NCBI GenBank assembly: GCA_964561095.1
Contig: CAZLNV010000011.1
Span: 1-27,512 of the forward strand
Origin: CAZLNV01 sp964561095
GTDB lineage: Bacteria > Bacillota_I > Bacilli_A > RF39 > UBA660
Length of the DNA stretch: 27,512 nucleotides
Reading direction: 5' to 3'
How positions within the stretch are numbered: the first letter of the stretch is position 1; every line of letters begins with the position of its first letter. Made by a program: the position numbers and the translations under genes. This document shows, piece by piece, positions 13,939 to 22,292 of the stretch. Under the pieces are notes generated by a model. That model was not told the DNA's origin. It ran no database searches and saw only the letters and a list, made by a program, of their open reading frames with translations.

Positions 13939-15882
13939 ATGAAAGCGTTAAAAGAATATTTGGGGAAAATTAAGAAGAATCCAAAAAAAATATTAAAAGA
14001 TATTAAAAGTTTTGTTATAGATAATAAATATATTTTTTTTATGGCTTTACCACTAATATCAATGGATTTAATGACTAGATTTTTAGGAAAAGAAATCGGA
14101 TTTTTTAAAATTTATAGATTTGTTCCTAATTTTTTTACTTTAACTTGGGTAATTCTATTTATCGGAATTGTTTTAACTTGTAAGAAAAGGATGGGTAGAT
14201 GGATATATTTAATTATTAATATAATATTTATAATGTTTTATTTAATTAACAATGTATATTACTCAATGACATCTAATTTCTTCAGTTTTTATTTATTAGA
14301 ATCAGTAAGTGAAGGTTCTCCTTACATGATAGATGCGATTAAAAATTGTAATATATTAGTATATATATTTTTAGTTATAATAATATTTTTAGTTGTATTT
14401 GGGTATAGAAGTATTCCAGACAATAAAAAGTTTAATTCTAAAGGACTTATAATTATAATTGTGACTTTTCTTTTACTGCATACTATAACACCACTGTTCT
14501 TAGGCAAAGCCAATGAAAACTTGGTATGGAGTACTTGGAAAAACCCTAGGAATATTTATAATTTATATAATGACGCTAATAAAAGTATGAAGGTAAGTGG
14601 ATTATATGAATATACATTCAGAAATTTTTATGTAACTTATTTAAGGGTTCAAAAAGAAAATGAGGAAGACCTTAAATTTTTAAAAGAAGCTTATAGTAGT
14701 GAAGAAAAGAGTGTTAAAAATAAATATACTTCTAAATTTGAAGGCAAAAATTTAATATTCTTGCAACTTGAAGGTATTGATAATTGGTTAATTACAAAAG
14801 ATGACACACCAACTTTATATAATATGATGAGAAATTCTATTAATTTCACCGATCATTATTCATTCTTTAATGGAGGAGGATCTACTTTTAATTCAGAATT
14901 TGCAGTTAATACAGGATTTATAGTGCCTTTTTCTTACAGTCAAAATGCTTATACTTTTAACAATAATAGTTTTCCTTATTCTATGGGTAGTTTATTTAAA
15001 GAAAGAGGGTATTCTATAAATGCTTTTCACATGAATAGTGGAGAATATTACTCAAGAAGTATTAATTATAAAAATTGGGGATATGACAATTATTATGGAT
15101 TAATAGATATGTTTAAATATACTAAAGATGAATACAAGTTGGATAGAGAAATGATATTAAATGAAGAATTTTCAAATTTAATGTTTTCAAGCGAAACCAA
15201 CTTTGTTGATTATATTATTACTTATTCTGCACATTTACCTTTTACAAATACTAAAGGAGTTTGCAAGCAATTATATGAAATAGATAATCCAACTTTAGAA
15301 GATTCCTCATCTTTATCTTCAAGTACTGAATTAAAAGAAATGACTGAAGAGGAGTGCGTAAGACGACAAGCAAAAGAAACTGACTATATGGTAGAATTAT
15401 TAATAAATAAATTAAGAGAATTAAATCTACTTAATAATACCGTAATAGTTGCATTTACTGATCATTATTTGTACACATTAGAAGATCAAAGTATATTAGA
15501 AAAATATAAAAATACAACTAATAATCTAATTAATAAAACGCCATTCTTTATATGGGATAATGGTAAAACAAAAGCGACCATAAAGAAGACAACTTCTCAA
15601 TTGAATATTTTACCAACTGTATTAAATCTATTTGGATATGATTATAACCCGAATAATTATATAGGAGAAGATGCTTTAAGTACTTCATATTCGGGGTTAG
15701 TCTTCTTTAGTGATTATTCTTGGTATGATGGGAATGTTTATGTTGAGGGTGGAGAAGTAACAAATAACAAGTCTATAAGTAGTGCTAAATTAGAAGAAAA
15801 GAATTACTTAATAAATTATTTATCTAAGAAAAACGATTTAACATTAAAATATAATTACTTTAAAAAGTATGAAAACAAATAA
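13939..15882 (+). CDS. LtaS-family membrane sulfatase-fold phosphoglycerol transferase 1
   Basis: A 647-residue protein with five N-terminal membrane helices (about residues 30-190) and an extracellular sulfatase-fold domain (about 265-600), the architecture of lipoteichoic acid synthase. The active site is visible: metal ligand E278 in QLEGID, catalytic T316 in GGGSTFNSEF, and D508-H509 in TDHYLY. HLPF near residue 430 matches a conserved substrate-site His. Family members transfer glycerol phosphate from phosphatidylglycerol to a growing chain or to glycans outside the cell. Its substrate-loop sequence differs from that of the second LtaS-like protein at 18147, so the two probably have different acceptors. 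Own promoter and a strong terminator. Confidence 0.9.
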   Translation: MKALKEYLGKIKKNPKKILKDIKSFVIDNKYIFFMALPLISMDLMTRFLGKEIGFFKIYRFVPNFFTLTWVILFIGIVLTCKKRMGRWIYLIINIIFIMFYLINNVYYSMTSNFFSFYLLESVSEGSPYMIDAIKNCNILVYIFLVIIIFLVVFGYRSIPDNKKFNSKGLIIIIVTFLLLHTITPLFLGKANENLVWSTWKNPRNIYNLYNDANKSMKVSGLYEYTFRNFYVTYLRVQKENEEDLKFLKEAYSSEEKSVKNKYTSKFEGKNLIFLQLEGIDNWLITKDDTPTLYNMMRNSINFTDHYSFFNGGGSTFNSEFAVNTGFIVPFSYSQNAYTFNNNSFPYSMGSLFKERGYSINAFHMNSGEYYSRSINYKNWGYDNYYGLIDMFKYTKDEYKLDREMILNEEFSNLMFSSETNFVDYIITYSAHLPFTNTKGVCKQLYEIDNPTLEDSSSLSSSTELKEMTEEECVRRQAKETDYMVELLINKLRELNLLNNTVIVAFTDHYLYTLEDQSILEKYKNTTNNLINKTPFFIWDNGKTKATIKKTTSQLNILPTVLNLFGYDYNPNNYIGEDALSTSYSGLVFFSDYSWYDGNVYVEGGEVTNNKSISSAKLEEKNYLINYLSKKNDLTLKYNYFKKYENK

Positions 15883-15919
15883 AAATACACAAAGAATCAA
15901 TTTCTTTGTGTATTTTTTT
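15881..15919 (+). terminator. Terminator of LtaS-like gene 1
   Basis: A perfect 16-bp stem (15881-15896 with 15902-15917) including the AAATACACAAAG arm, a 5-base loop and a T-run. Confidence 0.9.
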
Positions 15920-15985
15920 AAGTCTTTATAAAAAATTGGAAAAAGAGTATACTAATGCTAGTAAGACTATGAGGAGATTATAATT

Positions 15986-16219
15986 ATGGCATTTAATTTA
16001 AATGATTTTGATATTATAAAAGATAAAGAATTACTGGAGTTGTGGTTACAACTTTGCGATACCTTTGACACGCCTCGTATACCGGAGGAGTGGGGGAATA
16101 TGACACTTAAAGATAAAAAAGACGCCTTAAAAGAGGCTATAAAGAAAAAGATATGCATTGCTGATACCAAAGTGTATTGTGATAATTATCAAGAATATAT
16201 AGAAATAGACGACAAATAA
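15986..16219 (+). CDS. Small conserved-looking protein in its own transcription unit (77 aa)
   Basis: I do not recognise it. It is soluble and rich in charged residues, with two Trp (ELWLQLC, EEWGNM) and two Cys (CIAD, YCDN) in a compact alpha-helical pattern. It looks real: a -10 TATACT at 15948-15953, a strong GAGGAG ribosome site, and a terminator whose stem contains the stop codon. So it is a 300-base autonomous unit between an LtaS-like gene and the orphan RNA. The first 40 residues could be a domain that binds a partner, but I see no nucleic-acid or enzyme motif. Confidence 0.7.
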   Translation: MAFNLNDFDIIKDKELLELWLQLCDTFDTPRIPEEWGNMTLKDKKDALKEAIKKKICIADTKVYCDNYQEYIEIDDK

Positions 16220-16231
16220 GTCGTCTTTTTT
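16208..16231 (+). terminator. Terminator of 77-aa gene
   Basis: GACGAC (16208-16213) and GTCGTC (16220-16225) with a 6-base loop containing the stop codon, then six T. Confidence 0.85.
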
Positions 16232-16318
16232 ATTGAAATATTGCGATTTTGGTTAAAACCTTTCTTTAATAATATATCTTGTTTTTGCATATTACTATTA
16301 TTGGTAGCAATAGGCAGT

Positions 16319-16347
16319 TTGACATTTTGCTTGTCATTCGATATAAT
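16319..16347 (+). promoter_or_regulatory. Consensus promoter of orphan small RNA
   Basis: TTGACA at 16319-16324, a 17-base spacer and TATAAT at 16342-16347. This is the closest match to the sigma-A consensus in the window, yet no ORF follows on this strand. Confidence 0.8.
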
Positions 16348-16353
16348 GCTATC

Positions 16354-16407
16354 AAATGAATTGATGTCGTTTGGGGATTGGACCCACTTACCATCAATTC
16401 TTTTTTT
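16354..16407 (+). ncRNA. Candidate small RNA (about 55 nt) capped by a terminator
   Basis: From the predicted start near 16354, the RNA folds into a 9-bp outer stem, GAATTGATG (16358-16366) with CATCAATTC (16392-16400), followed by seven T, so it ends there. The 25-base interior contains an inner TGGG/CCCA hairpin (16372-16375 with 1683-86 of the same line, i.e. 16383-16386) with loop GATTGGA. The next gene is on the opposite strand, so this is neither a 5' leader nor a mere gene terminator. It does not match SRP, 6S or any riboswitch I know. No ORF fits inside. Function unknown; the purine-rich GGGGATTGGA could be a pairing seed. Confidence 0.6.
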
Positions 16408-16449
16408 ATGATTCCATCATCTTTGTCATAAATTATTTTATCTTAAATT

Positions 16450-16487
16450 AAAATTCAAACTACACCATAAGGTGCGGTTTGAATTTT
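16450..16487 (-). terminator. Terminator of glycosyltransferase gene
   Basis: AAAATTCAAAC (16450-16460) and GTTTGAATTTT (16477-16487) pair perfectly, with an inner CACC/GGTG. On the minus strand the stem ends in TTTTAATTT. The remaining 16232-16505 gap holds only the small RNA unit. Confidence 0.75.
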
Positions 16488-16505
16488 AGCATTTTAATAA
16501 AACTC

Positions 16506-18005
16506 TTAATTATGTTTTATATCGTCAATTGTGATTTTTGAATCATGCGGTATTGGTTTCCATGTAACCTTTTTGAATATTGCAATATATTGTGTATATC
16601 TTCCAATAATATCAAATGTTGGCCAAGTAAGTGAGTAAAGTACTTTTTTTATAAAAGGCATTTTTACTATTCTTTTTCTTTCTATAAAGAATATATAAAC
16701 CGCTACCCAAACATTTTCTAGATAAGATGTTAGTCTATAAAATATTCTAATCCATATTGATGTTATTAGTCCGGCATATAATGATACAAACCCTGGACTA
16801 AAGTTGACTCTTACATCAGCAACTTCTCTTAAAAATTTTGCTAAATATGTTCCACCTGAAAAAATACTTAAGTCATGAACACCATTTATGTATGTATAGC
16901 ACGAATATATTATTACTGAAACAATTAACCATCTAGCTATGTTTATAACTGAAAATGGAGTTAGTTGCATCAATGTATCATATGAAGCAGTTCTATGTCT
17001 AATTGACTCTATAACTGAAAGAATTATATTTTTAAATGATTTCTTTTTCTTCTTTACTTCTTTTTCTCTCCATCTTGTTTTAATAAATAGTTTACCAAAA
17101 AATATATTGATAAAAAGATAAGGCCCTGTTTCAACAAAAGCTTCTAAATGTCCTCTTGACCAGCGTAAACGTTGACGTAATGCAATTTTTAAACTAGTTG
17201 GTTGTTCATCATAAAATATTGCATCATTATTGTATGATATTTCATATCCTTGAGCTACTGCATCAGCGGTTAAAGCTCTATCTTCTGTTAAAGAAGTATA
17301 TTTCCAACCATCTTTAATAATTTCATTTGTAAATAAAAATCCTGTGCCTTGAATATTTGTTGCAAGTCTTAGTACAGATCTAGGTCTATGATTTCTTCTA
17401 ACTGATCTTAACCAATGAAGAGCATAGGTTGACGCAATCCAATTTTCATCAAAATTTTTGGTATTTCTATAAGAGCATGTAATTCTGCATCCTGCATCAA
17501 AAGAATCGTTCATTCTAGAAATATAATCACTCTTTAATAAGTTATCGGCATCAAATATAAAGTATCCTTCAAAAGACATTCTTCCATAATATTCTTCAAT
17601 CTTCTCACATAAATATTGAAGCGCAAAACCTTTTGTTTTCTTTTCATTATCAAATCTTTCATAACATATTGCACCATGATTTCTAGCAATTTCAGCAGTA
17701 TTATCAGTACAATTATCCGCAACCACAAATACAGTTACTAAACTCATGTCATAATCTTGTTTATTTATACTATCCAGTAAATTTCCTATAACATTTTTTT
17801 CATTTCTAGCTGCGATCATGATAGCGTATTTGTGATTCTTTTTAGCCGGTTTAAATTTTCTGGTAAAAAATATTCCAATAAAAAAGTAAGCCGTTTTATA
17901 AGCTAACATAACTGTAAATATTTTACCTATAATATCATATAATTCTTTTGAATTGACATAGCTCTTTCCAATGAAAGTAATAATATTATTTATTACATCT
18001 AACAT
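16506..18005 (-). CDS. Membrane family 2 glycosyltransferase
   Basis: A 499-residue processive-type GT2 enzyme. One N-terminal membrane helix (about 27-47) precedes the GT-A domain: IMIAARNE (62-69), DADN (152-155), TED (240-242) and QRLRW (278-282), all in the order seen in cellulose/hyaluronan/poly-GlcNAc synthases. Several C-terminal membrane helices follow (about 290-480). It would transfer sugars from nucleotide donors at the inner face and may extrude a glycan. Located between two LtaS-like genes, it may build the lipid-linked glycan that LtaS-type enzymes modify, or an unrelated surface polysaccharide. The start is supported by AGGAAGTG. Its promoter is at 18038-18066. Confidence 0.88.
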   Translation of the reverse strand: MLDVINNIITFIGKSYVNSKELYDIIGKIFTVMLAYKTAYFFIGIFFTRKFKPAKKNHKYAIMIAARNEKNVIGNLLDSINKQDYDMSLVTVFVVADNCTDNTAEIARNHGAICYERFDNEKKTKGFALQYLCEKIEEYYGRMSFEGYFIFDADNLLKSDYISRMNDSFDAGCRITCSYRNTKNFDENWIASTYALHWLRSVRRNHRPRSVLRLATNIQGTGFLFTNEIIKDGWKYTSLTEDRALTADAVAQGYEISYNNDAIFYDEQPTSLKIALRQRLRWSRGHLEAFVETGPYLFINIFFGKLFIKTRWREKEVKKKKKSFKNIILSVIESIRHRTASYDTLMQLTPFSVINIARWLIVSVIIYSCYTYINGVHDLSIFSGGTYLAKFLREVADVRVNFSPGFVSLYAGLITSIWIRIFYRLTSYLENVWVAVYIFFIERKRIVKMPFIKKVLYSLTWPTFDIIGRYTQYIAIFKKVTWKPIPHDSKITIDDIKHN

Positions 18006-18037
18006 AGGGCACTTCCTTTTTACATTAATATATTTTT

Positions 18038-18066
18038 ATAATATCATAAAGTATATTAAAATCCAA
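18038..18066 (-). promoter_or_regulatory. Promoter of glycosyltransferase gene
   Basis: On the minus strand TTGGAT (18061-18066), a 17-base spacer and extended TGATATTAT (-10 at 18038-18043). Confidence 0.65.
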
Positions 18067-18117
18067 TACGATGAATTATTTGAATGTAAATAAGAAATAT
18101 TAAAAATTAATAATTGG

Positions 18118-18126
18118 TGATATAAT
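18118..18126 (+). promoter_or_regulatory. Extended -10 of LtaS-like gene 2
   Basis: TGATATAAT, with TATAAT at 18121-18126, followed by GAGGG (18138-18142) and ATG 18147. It diverges from the glycosyltransferase promoter about 50 bases away. Confidence 0.65.
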
Positions 18127-18146
18127 AGAAACTAAGCGAGGGTATT

Positions 18147-20162
18147 ATGAAAAATAAATTAAAAAGTTTTTATTGGTTTTTAATACTAATTATATTTTTA
18201 GAATTTACTTATAAAATATCTATATTTAATACATTTTTTAGTTGGGATACATTGTTGGTAATTCTTTTTAGCATACCAATTGCTATTTTGTTTTATATAA
18301 TTACCAGTCTTTTTAATGAAAAAGTAAATAAAATACTAGTGATATTATTAACGGCCATAATTACTTTAATTTTTCTGGCTCAAATAGTATATTTTAATTT
18401 TTATCAATCAATGTTTTCTGTATTTTCAATTATGAATGGTACTACTCAGGTAATGGGTTTCATGAAAGATATTATAAAAGTTATGATCGGAATTTGGTAT
18501 ATATTATTAATTGTGATAACTCCTTTAATATTATTTACTATATTTAATAAAAGGGTATTTAGTTTTAAATCATTAAAGCTAAGAATGATACTTATTTGGT
18601 TATGCGTAATGCTTATATTTTATGCATCATCTTTATTAGTTATAAAATTTGATAATAAAAGTTCAAGTTCTTTAAATTGGTTGTATTCTGGGACACATGC
18701 TCCAATGATAACTGCTAAGAAAGTCGGACTTTTAACAATGACAAGATATGATATATTTAGATTTGTATTTGGATTTGAAGAAAAAGTATGGACGGAGGAA
18801 AGTATAGAAGAACCAGAACCCATAATAATTACTTATAATGAACTTGACATTGAATTTGATTCTTTAATTCAAAATGAGACAAATTCTAAAATTAAAAGTA
18901 TGCATGAATATTTTAAAAATGTATCTTCTACTTCTCAAAATGAATTTACTGGAATGTTTAAGGATAAGAATTTAATATTTATAACTGCGGAGGGATTAGA
19001 GACTTTAGCTATTGATGAAACGCTTACTCCGACATTATATAAACTTTCTAACAACGGATTCGTGTTTAAAAATTTTTACCAGCCATTATATCCTGTCAGT
19101 ACATCTGATGGGGAATATATGAATATGACTTCATTAATTCCTAAAGAAGGAGTATGGAGTGCCTATCGTTCTAGTAAAAATTATATGCCTTTTGCTATAG
19201 GGAATATGTTTAAAAAGTTAGATTATAAAACCATGGCATATCATGACAATAGTTATAAATATTATAATAGAGATAAATCACATCCTAATATGGGATTTAC
19301 CTATATCGGATGTGGTAATGGACTTCAAAAAAAAATAAAATGTAAAATATGGCCTCAAAGTGATTATGAAATGATGCAGGCAACTATTAACGATTATATA
19401 TATACTAAAGAAGATGAATTGCAAGCTCAGAAAGCTGAGCAAGTTTCATCAATGGTTAGTGAAATTAAGAATGCAAAAAAAGTTCAAAAGTTTGCTACAT
19501 ACTATATGACTGTAAGCGGGCACTTAAATTATACTAAATCTGGCAATAGTATGGCTAAAAAGAATTGGAATGCGGTTAAAAATTTACCCTATAGTGAAGC
19601 AATAAAAGCTTATATAGCGTGTAATATAGAATTTGATAAGGCTATGGAATATTTATTAAATTCTCTTGAAAAAGCCGGAATATTAGATGACACCGTGATA
19701 GTTATATCACCAGATCATTATCCATATGGACTTAAGAATGAAAGAACTGAAATGAGTGAAATTCTTGGTATTAATAAACTTGATAAATTTGAAAATTATA
19801 GAACAACATTAATAATTTATAATTCTGATATGAAAACAATAGAAATAGATAAATATGCTAGCAGTATAGATATTTTACCAACTGTTTATAATTTGTTTGG
19901 ATTAGAATTTGATTCAAGACTATTAATGGGAAGAGATTTATTAAGTAATGATGAAGAAGGACTAGTAATATTAAGTGATAGAAGTTGGATAACAAGCAAA
20001 GGAACATACAATTCTATTAAAGAAGAATTTACCCCATATAACGCCGAAGAAGAAATAGAAGAAGGGTATGTTAATAAAATTAATGAAATAGTGCAAGGAA
20101 GGTTTTCTATGTCTGCATTAATTTTAACTTATGATTATTATAATCATTTGGGATTAAAATGA
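18147..20162 (+). CDS. LtaS-family membrane sulfatase-fold phosphoglycerol transferase 2
   Basis: A 671-residue relative of the protein at 13939: about five N-terminal membrane helices (to about residue 170), a linker, then an extracellular sulfatase-fold domain. The active-site set is E282 in TAEGLE, T319 in VSTSDGEY and D523-H524 in SPDHYPYG. STSDGE is closer to the KTSDSE of staphylococcal LtaS than is the GGGSTFN of paralogue 1, so this may be the main polymerase and paralogue 1 a primase-like or decorating enzyme; that is inference. Two Cys in the domain (YIGCGNG, KIKCKIW) could form a disulfide. Its stop overlaps the start of the DNA glycosylase gene. Confidence 0.9.
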   Translation: MKNKLKSFYWFLILIIFLEFTYKISIFNTFFSWDTLLVILFSIPIAILFYIITSLFNEKVNKILVILLTAIITLIFLAQIVYFNFYQSMFSVFSIMNGTTQVMGFMKDIIKVMIGIWYILLIVITPLILFTIFNKRVFSFKSLKLRMILIWLCVMLIFYASSLLVIKFDNKSSSSLNWLYSGTHAPMITAKKVGLLTMTRYDIFRFVFGFEEKVWTEESIEEPEPIIITYNELDIEFDSLIQNETNSKIKSMHEYFKNVSSTSQNEFTGMFKDKNLIFITAEGLETLAIDETLTPTLYKLSNNGFVFKNFYQPLYPVSTSDGEYMNMTSLIPKEGVWSAYRSSKNYMPFAIGNMFKKLDYKTMAYHDNSYKYYNRDKSHPNMGFTYIGCGNGLQKKIKCKIWPQSDYEMMQATINDYIYTKEDELQAQKAEQVSSMVSEIKNAKKVQKFATYYMTVSGHLNYTKSGNSMAKKNWNAVKNLPYSEAIKAYIACNIEFDKAMEYLLNSLEKAGILDDTVIVISPDHYPYGLKNERTEMSEILGINKLDKFENYRTTLIIYNSDMKTIEIDKYASSIDILPTVYNLFGLEFDSRLLMGRDLLSNDEEGLVILSDRSWITSKGTYNSIKEEFTPYNAEEEIEEGYVNKINEIVQGRFSMSALILTYDYYNHLGLK

Positions 20163-20983
20163 TGAAAATAAATAAAACTGATATAAATTTAAGGGCTACT
20201 TTATTAAGTGGACAATTATTTAGAGTAAATGAGGAAAATGATAAAAGTTTTACAATTGTATTATCTGATAGAGTTGTTAATTTAAAAGAAGAGGATAATT
20301 ATATTATTATTGATTCTAATAACAAAGAAAATTTAGAAAGTGTTATTAAAGAGTATTTAGATTTAGAAAGAAAATATGATGAAATAAATGAATATTTATT
20401 AAATAAAGATTTAAAATTAAAAGAAGTAATTAATTATTCAAAAGGTTATAAAATATTACGCCAGCCTAAATTTGAGATGGTTATTAGTTATATATTAAGT
20501 CAGAATAATACAGTAAAAAATATTTCTAGTTCAATAGAAAAATTATCTACTTTATTTGGTAAGAAAATAGTATTTAAAGAAAAAGAATATTATTTATTTC
20601 CAAGCATTGAAGAATTATCTAATATAGATGAGGAAGAATTAAAAAAATGTAGTGTTGGATTTAGAAGTAAATATATTATTAATGCTATAAAAGATATTAA
20701 TAATGAAAAAGATTATTTAAATGACTTAGATAATCTTGATAGTGATAAGGCTATTGAAAAATTAATGAAAATTAAAGGAATAGGCCTTAAAGTTTCATCT
20801 TGTATACTATTATTTGGGTATGCAAGGTTTGATGTTTTTCCAATTGATACATGGGTAAAAAAATATTTTAACAGTATCAACGAAGAAGAAATAAAAAGAA
20901 CTGCTAAAGAAAAATATGGTGAGTATTCTGGGCTTGTTATTCAATATATGTTTCATTATATGAGAAATAAAAATGTATTATAA
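20159..20983 (+). CDS. ogg: OGG1-type 8-oxoguanine DNA glycosylase/lyase
   Basis: A 274-residue base-excision repair enzyme of the HhH-GPD superfamily with an N-terminal OGG_N-like beta domain (about 1-85) and the helical core after it. The hairpin-helix-hairpin KIKGIGLKVSSC carries the Schiff-base lysine K211, and the catalytic Asp is D230 in PIDTW. ILSQNNTVKNI near residue 115 is the conserved QNN motif. It would remove oxidised guanine from DNA and nick the backbone. The start (ATGATG, two possible Mets) overlaps the LtaS stop by 4 bases, so a repair gene is translationally coupled to an envelope gene. No promoter of its own is seen. Confidence 0.9.
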   Translation: MMKINKTDINLRATLLSGQLFRVNEENDKSFTIVLSDRVVNLKEEDNYIIIDSNNKENLESVIKEYLDLERKYDEINEYLLNKDLKLKEVINYSKGYKILRQPKFEMVISYILSQNNTVKNISSSIEKLSTLFGKKIVFKEKEYYLFPSIEELSNIDEEELKKCSVGFRSKYIINAIKDINNEKDYLNDLDNLDSDKAIEKLMKIKGIGLKVSSCILLFGYARFDVFPIDTWVKKYFNSINEEEIKRTAKEKYGEYSGLVIQYMFHYMRNKNVL

Positions 20984-21008
20984 TAGTTAAGCTAAACATA
21001 ATAATAGT

Positions 21009-21377
21009 ATGGAAAAAAGAATAGATTGTGAAAAATTAGATGAGTATGAAAAAATATTTTTAGTACATAAAATATTTGATGTTTGGGGTGAAGGAAAAAT
21101 AATAAATGATAATATATTATTTTTACCCAGTGATGTTAAAATATATAATGAAAAAGATATATCAAAAATATATCTAATATGTTCTAATATGAATAAATGT
21201 GATAAAGTAAATGACATTGTAAATAAATTTATTAATCTAGATTTTTATGAAAAGTTAGATTTTATGATATCAATATTTGAAGAAATAAATGAGTTAACTA
21301 TAGTGCCCAATAGAATAACAGATACAATGGATTTTAAAGATTTAAGTAATGAAATAAAAAATTATAAATTAACTTAA
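21009..21377 (+). CDS. Hypothetical protein (122 aa)
   Basis: I do not recognise a family. The protein is soluble and acidic/lysine-rich. It has a possible beta-rich N-terminal half (IINDNILFLPSDVKIY, ISKIYLICSN) and a helical C-terminal half (FYEKLDFMISIFEEINELT). No clear ribosome site precedes ATG 21009; it lies 25 bases after the glycosylase stop and is probably read from the same transcript, or from a TAATAAT-like -10 just upstream that would make it leaderless. Composition matches its chromosomal neighbours. Confidence 0.55.
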   Translation: MEKRIDCEKLDEYEKIFLVHKIFDVWGEGKIINDNILFLPSDVKIYNEKDISKIYLICSNMNKCDKVNDIVNKFINLDFYEKLDFMISIFEEINELTIVPNRITDTMDFKDLSNEIKNYKLT

Positions 21378-21410
21378 TTATTTAAAGGTGTGGAAATTAA
21401 TTTTTAATGA

Positions 21411-21419
21411 TGATATAAT
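21411..21419 (+). promoter_or_regulatory. Extended -10 of SDR gene
   Basis: TGATATAAT at 21411-21419; GTGGGTGA at 21438-21445 is the ribosome site before ATG 21449. Confidence 0.6.
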
Positions 21420-21448
21420 AATTGTGAATAGAATAAAGTGGGTGAATT

Positions 21449-22252
21449 ATGAAATATATATTAGTAACTGGTGCTGGAAGCGGAATAGGTAAAATGATTG
21501 CTGAATGTATGGCAAGAAGAGGATGGATGGTTTTTGCGGCGGATATTAATAAAGAAGCTTTAGAAAGTTTAAAATCAAAAAATATTTTTCCAATATATAT
21601 GGATATTACTAAAGAAAGTACTATAGAAGATGCATATAGAAAAGTGGCACATGAAACATTATATTTGGATGTAATTCTTAATTGTGCGGGTGTAGGTCTT
21701 ATGAGTTCTTTAGTTGAAGAAGATATTAAAAAAATAGAAAAAGTAATGGATATAAATTTATTTGGAATGATTAGAGTAAATAAAGTATTTTTTCCATTGC
21801 TTCCAAAAGAAAGCGGAAGAATCATTACTATTAGTTCTGAATGTGGGTGGATGAGTCCTTCTCCTTTTAATGGACCTTATATTATGAGCAAGTATGCAGT
21901 AGAGGCTTATAATGATTCGTTAAGAAGAGAATTAAATATTTTGGGAATTAAGGTTATTAAAATACAACCAGGTTCATTTAAGACCGCGATGCATAAGAAT
22001 ACTATTGATAATTTTAAAGAACTTGTTGAAAATACTAAATATTTTAAGGCTGAATTAAAATCAATGTCTAAAATGATGAGGAAAGAATTAAAAAATACAA
22101 ATGATCCAAAATATTTAATGAATGCTGTAGTAAAGGCATGCGAAGCTGAAAAACCTAAATTAAATTATAGAGTAAAAAATAGTCCTAGTATGACAATAAT
22201 CAATTTATTGCCTGAAAAAACTATAGACAATATATATTTAAAATCTCTTTAA
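21449..22252 (+). CDS. Short-chain dehydrogenase/reductase
   Basis: A 267-residue classical SDR oxidoreductase. The nucleotide-binding TGAGSGIG is at about residues 7-14, NCAG at about 88-91, the catalytic Ser in ITISSECG, and YIMSK supplies the Tyr and Lys of the catalytic triad. FAADIN after the second beta strand places an Asp where it usually selects NAD(H) over NADP(H). The C-terminal 60 residues, which bind substrate, do not tell me the substrate. It has its own promoter and shares a terminator with convergent metK, so it is a single-gene unit. Confidence 0.88.
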   Translation: MKYILVTGAGSGIGKMIAECMARRGWMVFAADINKEALESLKSKNIFPIYMDITKESTIEDAYRKVAHETLYLDVILNCAGVGLMSSLVEEDIKKIEKVMDINLFGMIRVNKVFFPLLPKESGRIITISSECGWMSPSPFNGPYIMSKYAVEAYNDSLRRELNILGIKVIKIQPGSFKTAMHKNTIDNFKELVENTKYFKAELKSMSKMMRKELKNTNDPKYLMNAVVKACEAEKPKLNYRVKNSPSMTIINLLPEKTIDNIYLKSL

Positions 22253-22259
22253 AATAAAT

Positions 22260-22292
22260 AAAAAATGTAGTGGTTTAATCACTACATTTTTT
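22260..22292. terminator. Bidirectional terminator between SDR gene and metK
   Basis: AAAAAATGTAGTG (22260-22272) pairs perfectly with CACTACATTTTTT (22280-22292), with a 7-base loop and A/T runs on both sides. It overlaps the metK stop codon. Confidence 0.9.

Noticed and set aside
16939..17121. 60-codon plus-strand ORF inside the glycosyltransferase gene
   Set aside because: It is a shadow of the lysine-rich loop (poly-Phe translation), without a start signal.
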